A stretch of 64,000 bases of DNA from Citrobacter sp. wls619 (GTDB lineage: Bacteria; Pseudomonadota; Gammaproteobacteria; Enterobacterales; Enterobacteriaceae): positions 1 through 64,000 of the forward strand of contig NZ_SZXJ01000006.1 of assembly GCF_005281345.1 (NCBI RefSeq), in the 5' to 3' direction. Shown one piece after another: positions 59,586 through 64,000 of this stretch (within the stretch, counting starts at the first letter, position 1; the number at the start of each line of letters is the position of its first letter). Both the position numbers and the translations under genes were made by a program. The notes beneath the pieces are model-generated. The model was not told where the DNA came from. It searched no databases and saw only the letters and a list, made by a program, of their open reading frames with translations.

Positions 59586-60860
59586 TTATTTCCAGCAAAT
59601 CAGACAGTAGTTCTTTTTGCCACGGCGCAGTAAGGTGTAGCGGCCGAACAAAATATCACTGTCCTGGAAGAAATATTCCGGGTCAGATTGTTTCTCACCA
59701 TTAATGCTGACCGCATTAGACGCAATGGTCTTACGCGCCTGACCGCGAGAAGGCTGCAGCTCAGAATCCACCAGCGCCTGCATCAGGTCGGCACCCTTGT
59801 CCATTTCGATCATCGGTACACCATCCTGCGCCAGCTGTTCGAAGTCCGCTTCGCTCAGGTCGCTCAGGTTACCATTGAACAGGCTTTCGGTAATGCGTTT
59901 CGCCGCCACTAAACCTTCTTCGCCGTGAACCAGACGCGTTACCTGCTCAGCCAGAACATACTGGGCACGCGGCGCTTTACCGCTGTTCTTATCTTCTTCT
60001 TCCAGCGCATTGATCTCTTCAATGTCCATGAAAGTAAAGAATTTCAGGAAGCGATAAACGTCCGCATCAGCCGTGTTGATCCAGAACTGGTAGAACTTGT
60101 ATGGGCTGGTTTTCTTCGGATCCAGCCAAACTGCGCCACCTTCCGTTTTACCGAATTTGGTACCGTCAGCTTTTGTGATCAGCGGAACCGTCAGGCCAAA
60201 TACCTGGTTCTGATGCAGACGGCGGGTCAGATCGATACCAGAGGTAATGTTACCCCACTGGTCAGAACCACCAATTTGCAATGCCACGCCATGCAGTTTA
60301 TTCAGGCAGGCAAAGTCATAACCTTGCAGCAGGTTGTAAGAAAACTCGGTAAAGGAGATCCCCTGATCGTCACGGTTCAGACGCTGCTTGACCGCTTCTT
60401 TGTTGATCATCTGGTTTACGGAGAAGTGTTTGCCGATATCACGCAGGAAAGTCAGTACGTTCATACCGCCAAACCAGTCGTAGTTGTTCGCAGCAATCGC
60501 CGAGTTGTCGCCACAGTCGAAATCGAGGAACGGTGCAACCTGTTTGCGGATTTTATCCACCCACTCTTGCACGGTATCTTCAGTATTCAGTTTACGCTCG
60601 GCGGCTTTAAAGCTCGGATCGCCAATCAGACCCGTTGCACCACCCACCAACGCAACAGGCTTATGGCCTGCCTGCTGGAAGCGTTTCAGGCATAACAATG
60701 GAACCAGATGCCCCAAATGCAAGCTGTCAGCGGTAGGATCGAAGCCGCAATAGAGCGCGATCGGGCCTTGCGCCAGTCGCTCTGCTAACGCTTCCTCGTC
60801 CGTCACCTGGGCCACCAGCCCCCGCTCTTGCAATTGTTTAATCAAGTTACTGCTTGCCAT
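59586..60860 (-). CDS. tyrS: Tyrosyl-tRNA synthetase TyrS
   Basis: This 424-residue class I synthetase charges tRNA-Tyr. The HIGH-like motif is HLGH in [11 protein letters not shown] and the KMSKS-like loop is KFGKT in [13 protein letters not shown]; the C-terminal S4-like RNA-binding domain ends ICWK. ATG 60860 ([10 protein letters not shown]) matches E. coli. Confidence 0.97.
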   Translation of the reverse strand: MASSNLIKQLQERGLVAQVTDEEALAERLAQGPIALYCGFDPTADSLHLGHLVPLLCLKRFQQAGHKPVALVGGATGLIGDPSFKAAERKLNTEDTVQEWVDKIRKQVAPFLDFDCGDNSAIAANNYDWFGGMNVLTFLRDIGKHFSVNQMINKEAVKQRLNRDDQGISFTEFSYNLLQGYDFACLNKLHGVALQIGGSDQWGNITSGIDLTRRLHQNQVFGLTVPLITKADGTKFGKTEGGAVWLDPKKTSPYKFYQFWINTADADVYRFLKFFTFMDIEEINALEEEDKNSGKAPRAQYVLAEQVTRLVHGEEGLVAAKRITESLFNGNLSDLSEADFEQLAQDGVPMIEMDKGADLMQALVDSELQPSRGQARKTIASNAVSINGEKQSDPEYFFQDSDILFGRYTLLRRGKKNYCLICWK

Positions 60861-60986
60861 CAAAATCTCCATGTATAAAACGACTGCACCTTTGCCGGTA
60901 CACGACTTTTCGCCTGATGCGAAAGAGACATAGAATAAAGCGCCGGATTCATCAGCACCAGCGCTTAAAACAAGAATTTTGCATCT

Positions 60987-61643
60987 TTAGGGGGCCAGAC
61001 GGTCAATTTTCCACGCGTCATCTTCACGTTGGTATAAAAAACGGTCGTGCAGACGGTTTTCGCCACCCTGCCAGAACTCCATTTGTTCAATGCTCACGCG
61101 AAAACCGCCCCAGAAACTTGGCAACGGCACTTCCCCTTGCTGAAACTTCTGCTTGAGCTCAAGAAATTTACTTTCCAGAATTCCACGTGCGGAAATCCGA
61201 CTGGACTGCTTAGAAACCCAGGCGCCAATCTGGCTATCGCGCGGGCGACTGTGGAAATATTTTACCACCTCAAGCGTGGACAAGCGTTCGGCCTTGCCGA
61301 TGACCATCACCTGCCGTTCCAGCGTATGCCAGGGGAATAACAGACTGATGCGCGGGTTGTTCTCGATCTGGTGCGCCTTACGGCTGCCCATGTTGGTATA
61401 AAACACCAGCCCTTTGTCATCATAATGTTTGAGCAACACGATTCGCTGGTACGGCTGACCGTGTTCATCGACTGTTGCGACGACCATCGCGGTAGGGTCT
61501 GCCAGTTTGGCATCACAGGCTTGCCCCAGCCAGCGCTCAAACAGCGCGAGGGGTTCGGCGGGAAGATCGCGGCGGCGAAGACCGCCTTTCGTGTATTCAC
61601 GGCGCAGGTGCGCGATTTGCTGCAATTCGTCGTTATCAGACAT
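60987..61643 (-). CDS. pdxH: Pyridoxine/pyridoxamine 5'-phosphate oxidase PdxH
   Basis: This 218-residue FMN flavoprotein oxidises PNP or PMP to PLP, the last step of B6 synthesis. Conserved FMN/PLP-binding segments are [27 protein letters not shown] and [10 protein letters not shown]. It starts the pdxH-tyrS-pdxY cluster, which links B6 metabolism and tyrosine charging. Confidence 0.97.
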   Translation of the reverse strand: MSDNDELQQIAHLRREYTKGGLRRRDLPAEPLALFERWLGQACDAKLADPTAMVVATVDEHGQPYQRIVLLKHYDDKGLVFYTNMGSRKAHQIENNPRISLLFPWHTLERQVMVIGKAERLSTLEVVKYFHSRPRDSQIGAWVSKQSSRISARGILESKFLELKQKFQQGEVPLPSFWGGFRVSIEQMEFWQGGENRLHDRFLYQREDDAWKIDRLAP

Positions 61644-61702
61644 GATGTTGGGCTACGGATTGTCAGTGGGTGACGCTATTGTGCGCCGCCCAGGTGAAAA
61701 TC

Positions 61703-62032
61703 TCAACGCTTCGGGTTCTGTAACTGACAGTTATTCAGCACAATTCTGTCTCGTTTATAGATCGTCGCATTGTCTCCTTTAGACCAGAAGACGTAGATAC
61801 CATCTGTGTAGCGTGCACCCGATGCCGACACGCCCTGTTTGAGATTCAATAGTTGATTATCATAAACAAAGCTCGCCACCTGTCGGGTATTATTCAATTT
61901 TACGGTAAGCGGTTTTTCATCACAGCGATATTCGAGCGTATCCGTTTGCATACGCTCGACAAATTGGTTGTACACACTACAACCGGTAAGCAATACGGGC
62001 AGACACACTAATAACAGTTTTTTCATAGCCAT
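61703..62032 (-). CDS. mliC: Membrane-bound C-type lysozyme inhibitor MliC (YdhA)
   Basis: This 109-residue outer-membrane lipoprotein has a lipobox LLTGC (Cys18) and the MliC fold with [16 protein letters not shown] and the lysozyme-contacting [17 protein letters not shown] loop. It inhibits C-type lysozyme in the periplasm. Same length as E. coli MliC. Confidence 0.95.
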   Translation of the reverse strand: MAMKKLLLVCLPVLLTGCSVYNQFVERMQTDTLEYRCDEKPLTVKLNNTRQVASFVYDNQLLNLKQGVSASGARYTDGIYVFWSKGDNATIYKRDRIVLNNCQLQNPKR

Positions 62033-62119
62033 ATCCTGAAGACTTTCCTGGTCCCGGAGGGCAAAAACACCCTCCCTAACATCCCTAGTTTATCGGTATA
62101 GCGCGTAGAATAATTTCAG

Positions 62120-63241
62120 TTAACTCTGAGTTCGTGGATTAGCGGGGAAAATAGCCCCTAAAACGCTGGGCTCAGATGCGCCGGTCACAGAAGGCAGGTT
62201 CCCCGGCAGTCCCGCGAGAGTACGCCACGCCAGCCAGGCAAAGGCTAACGCTTCCATATCATCACCACTGATCCCGGCTTCATCAGTGGAGGTCACTTCC
62301 GTACCCGGCAGCAGCGCCGCCAGACGCATCATAAGAAGTGGATTGCGACTACCGCCGCCACATACCATCAACCGTTCACACCCTCCGCTCAACAGGACCT
62401 GCTCGGAAATTGTCACGGCCGTCAGTTCAGCCAACGTCGCCTGTACGTCTCGTGGGCTAATTCCCGGAAACTGGGTCAGATGGCGTTCAATCCAGCCATA
62501 ATTGAAATATTCGCGCCCCGTACTCTTTGGCGCTGGTGCGGAAAAATACGGGTCGTTAAGCATCGTTTGTAACAGCGGCAGAATCACTGTCCCCGAACAG
62601 GCCCACTGCGCATCTTTGTCATAAGGTTGGCCACATTGCCGCCAAATCCACGCATCCATCAGCATATTGCCCGGACCGGTGTCATATCCCCGAACCGGTT
62701 GTTTTGGAATGAGCAGTGACAGATTGGCAATACCACCAATATTTAACACCATCCGGCGCTCCGTTGGATGCGCCAGCAACGCCTGGTGAAAAGCAGGAAC
62801 CAGCGGTGCCCCCTGTCCGCCTAACGCGATATCGCGCCGACGAAAATCGCCGACCACCGTTACCCCGGTACGCGCAACAATCTGGTTGTTATCACCAATT
62901 TGTAGCGTATGTGGCGCAATTCCTGTCGGTTCATGCCACACGGTTTGCCCATGACAGCCGATCGCGACAATATCCTGCGGTTTTAATTTTTCCTGCTGCA
63001 GCAACGCGTTCACCGCATCGGCGAACAAACGCCCCAACTGCGTGTCCAGTTGACCGTATTGGGAAAGCGTCAGTTGCTGCCCCTGACAGATATCCAGAAT
63101 GGCCTGTTTTACATGAACGGGGATGGGCCATGTCAGACTTGCCTGCTGCGCAACCATCGTTTCATCTATCGCCGCCAGCACAACATCCACACCATCAAGG
63201 CTGGTTCCAGACATCACTCCGATAAAACGGCCCGATTTCAT
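62120..63241 (-). CDS. anmK: 1,6-anhydro-N-acetylmuramic acid kinase AnmK
   Basis: This 373-residue sugar kinase opens and phosphorylates anhydro-MurNAc released during cell-wall recycling, giving MurNAc-6-P. ATPase-fold motifs are [15 protein letters not shown] at the N-terminus, NIGGIANLS and [11 protein letters not shown]. It is upstream of mliC and divergent from slyB, as in E. coli. Confidence 0.96.
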   Translation of the reverse strand: MKSGRFIGVMSGTSLDGVDVVLAAIDETMVAQQASLTWPIPVHVKQAILDICQGQQLTLSQYGQLDTQLGRLFADAVNALLQQEKLKPQDIVAIGCHGQTVWHEPTGIAPHTLQIGDNNQIVARTGVTVVGDFRRRDIALGGQGAPLVPAFHQALLAHPTERRMVLNIGGIANLSLLIPKQPVRGYDTGPGNMLMDAWIWRQCGQPYDKDAQWACSGTVILPLLQTMLNDPYFSAPAPKSTGREYFNYGWIERHLTQFPGISPRDVQATLAELTAVTISEQVLLSGGCERLMVCGGGSRNPLLMMRLAALLPGTEVTSTDEAGISGDDMEALAFAWLAWRTLAGLPGNLPSVTGASEPSVLGAIFPANPRTQS

Positions 63242-63372
63242 ACGTCATCCTTTTAAGCAAATTAGCCTTGACACTCCACCATAAAGTGTCGACTAATTCC
63301 ATGCTTCCTTGATGATTTTTGCGGGTTAATCTTTCCAGTAACCCTTAAATTCCATTAACGTGATGAATGATT

Positions 63373-63404
63373 CGTTTATACTCGGTTAACCCGATTTCGG
63401 TTAA
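63373..63404 (+). promoter_or_regulatory. PhoP-type direct repeats upstream of slyB
   Basis: CGTTTA-TACTC-GGTTAA (63373-63389) fits the PhoP box layout, and a further GGTTAA follows at 63399-63404. slyB is a PhoP-activated gene in E. coli and Salmonella. The distance to the start codon (about 130 bases) fits a promoter with a leader. Confidence 0.65.
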
Positions 63405-63515
63405 GATTTTCATATTGTTCCAGTAGAACATGTGACCTTAGACTCACAAATGCCATATAATTTAGCCATGAGGAGTGCTTTATTAGCGTTTCGTGGTGAC
63501 AAAGGAGATTTGTAA

Positions 63516-63983
63516 ATGATTAAACGTGTGCTGATTGTTTCATTAATGGGCGTATCTTTAGCGGGCTGCGTTAACAATGATAGCCTTTCAGGTGACGTGT
63601 ATACCGCATCCGAAGCGAAACAAGTTCAGAACGTTACCTACGGTACGATTGTTCATGTTCGTCCGGTGCAAATCCAGGGTGGTGACGACGCAAACGTGAT
63701 TGGCGCTATTGGTGGTGCTGTGCTGGGTGGGTTCCTCGGTAACACCGTAGGCGGCGGTACCGGTCGTTCATTAGCGACAGCTGCAGGTGCGGTTGCCGGC
63801 GGCGTAGCAGGCCAGGGCGTACAAGGTGCGATGAATAAAACCCAGGGCGTAGAACTGGAAATTCGTAAGGATGATGGTAATACCATCATGGTGGTTCAGA
63901 AGCAGGGTGCGACCAAATTCTCTGCGGGTCAGCGCGTTGTTATGGCTAACAATGGTAGCCAGGTTACCGTGTCTCCACGTTAA
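63516..63983 (+). CDS. slyB: Outer membrane lipoprotein SlyB
   Basis: This 155-residue lipoprotein has a lipobox LAGC (Cys18) and a glycine-zipper region (GAIGGAVLGGFLGNTVGGG, then AGAVAGGVAGQGVQGAM), followed by a conserved C-terminal beta domain. It stabilises the outer membrane and is induced by PhoPQ under Mg2+ limitation. AAGGAGATTTGTAA precedes the ATG. The remaining 17 bases of the window show nothing. Confidence 0.96.
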   Translation: MIKRVLIVSLMGVSLAGCVNNDSLSGDVYTASEAKQVQNVTYGTIVHVRPVQIQGGDDANVIGAIGGAVLGGFLGNTVGGGTGRSLATAAGAVAGGVAGQGVQGAMNKTQGVELEIRKDDGNTIMVVQKQGATKFSAGQRVVMANNGSQVTVSPR

Positions 63984-64000
63984 TCGAATTCACGTGTGGT

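Noticed and set aside
59925-60695. 256-codon plus-strand ORF inside tyrS
   Set aside because: Antisense shadow of an essential conserved gene.

Overview
This window is a chromosome segment of an enteric bacterium. Nearly every gene is a close full-length relative of an Escherichia coli/Salmonella gene, and the order follows the E. coli terminus-side stretch from ynfG to slyB: ynfGH-dmsD, clcB, bioD2, mlc, ynfL/ynfM, asr-ydgU-ydgD, mdtJI/tqsA, pntAB/ydgH, ydgI-folM/ydgC, rstA, rstB-tus, fumC/fumA, manA, ydgA, malI/malXY, add/ydgJ, blr-cnu-ydgK, rsxABCDGE-nth, dtpA, gstA/pdxY-tyrS, pdxH, mliC-anmK and slyB. Codon use, moderate GC and accessory content suggest Citrobacter or a close neighbour in the Enterobacteriaceae (inference; the species cannot be fixed by eye). 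There are no rRNA or tRNA genes, intact insertion sequences or CRISPR arrays. A Ter replication-fork trap sits in front of tus, so the window lies in the replication terminus region.

Layout. 0-7.4 kb: anaerobic DMSO-reductase-type operon tail, ClcB, dethiobiotin synthetase, the sugar repressor Mlc with its own operator, and the YnfL/YnfM regulator-transporter pair. 7.4-13.9 kb: an accessory block absent from K-12 at this place, with a CPBP membrane protease, a two-component system divergent from msrPQ (repair of oxidised periplasmic methionine) and an M32 carboxypeptidase. 13.9-27.1 kb: acid-shock gene asr with an RstA box, ydgU, ydgD, spermidine exporter mdtJI with its upstream ORF mdtU, tqsA, an accessory MFS pump and aldo-keto reductase, transhydrogenase pntAB, ydgH, ydgI, folM and ydgC.

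27.2-34.6 kb: the rstA-rstB operon is split by about 5.3 kb of foreign-looking DNA. The insert holds a nickel/cobalt permease, an APH(6)-type kinase, a fluoride riboswitch followed by a 3'-truncated fluoride-type CLC gene, an Ail-like outer membrane protein with a small lipoprotein, a PhzF-family enzyme, and AT-rich spacers with gene debris. 34.6-64 kb is largely colinear with E. coli: tus, fumarases, manA, ydgA, the MalI regulon (uidABC-uidR-hdhA, present here in K-12, are missing), add, ydgJ, the small proteins blr and cnu, the complete rsx electron-transfer operon with nth, dtpA, gstA, vitamin B6 genes around tyrS, mliC, anmK and PhoP-type slyB.

Most interesting items: the fluoride riboswitch in front of a broken CLC-F gene; the split of rstA from rstB while an RstA box is kept at asr; the msrPQ-linked two-component system that is not HprRS; the mdtU leader ORF; and a perfect MarA/SoxS/Rob box at fumC.
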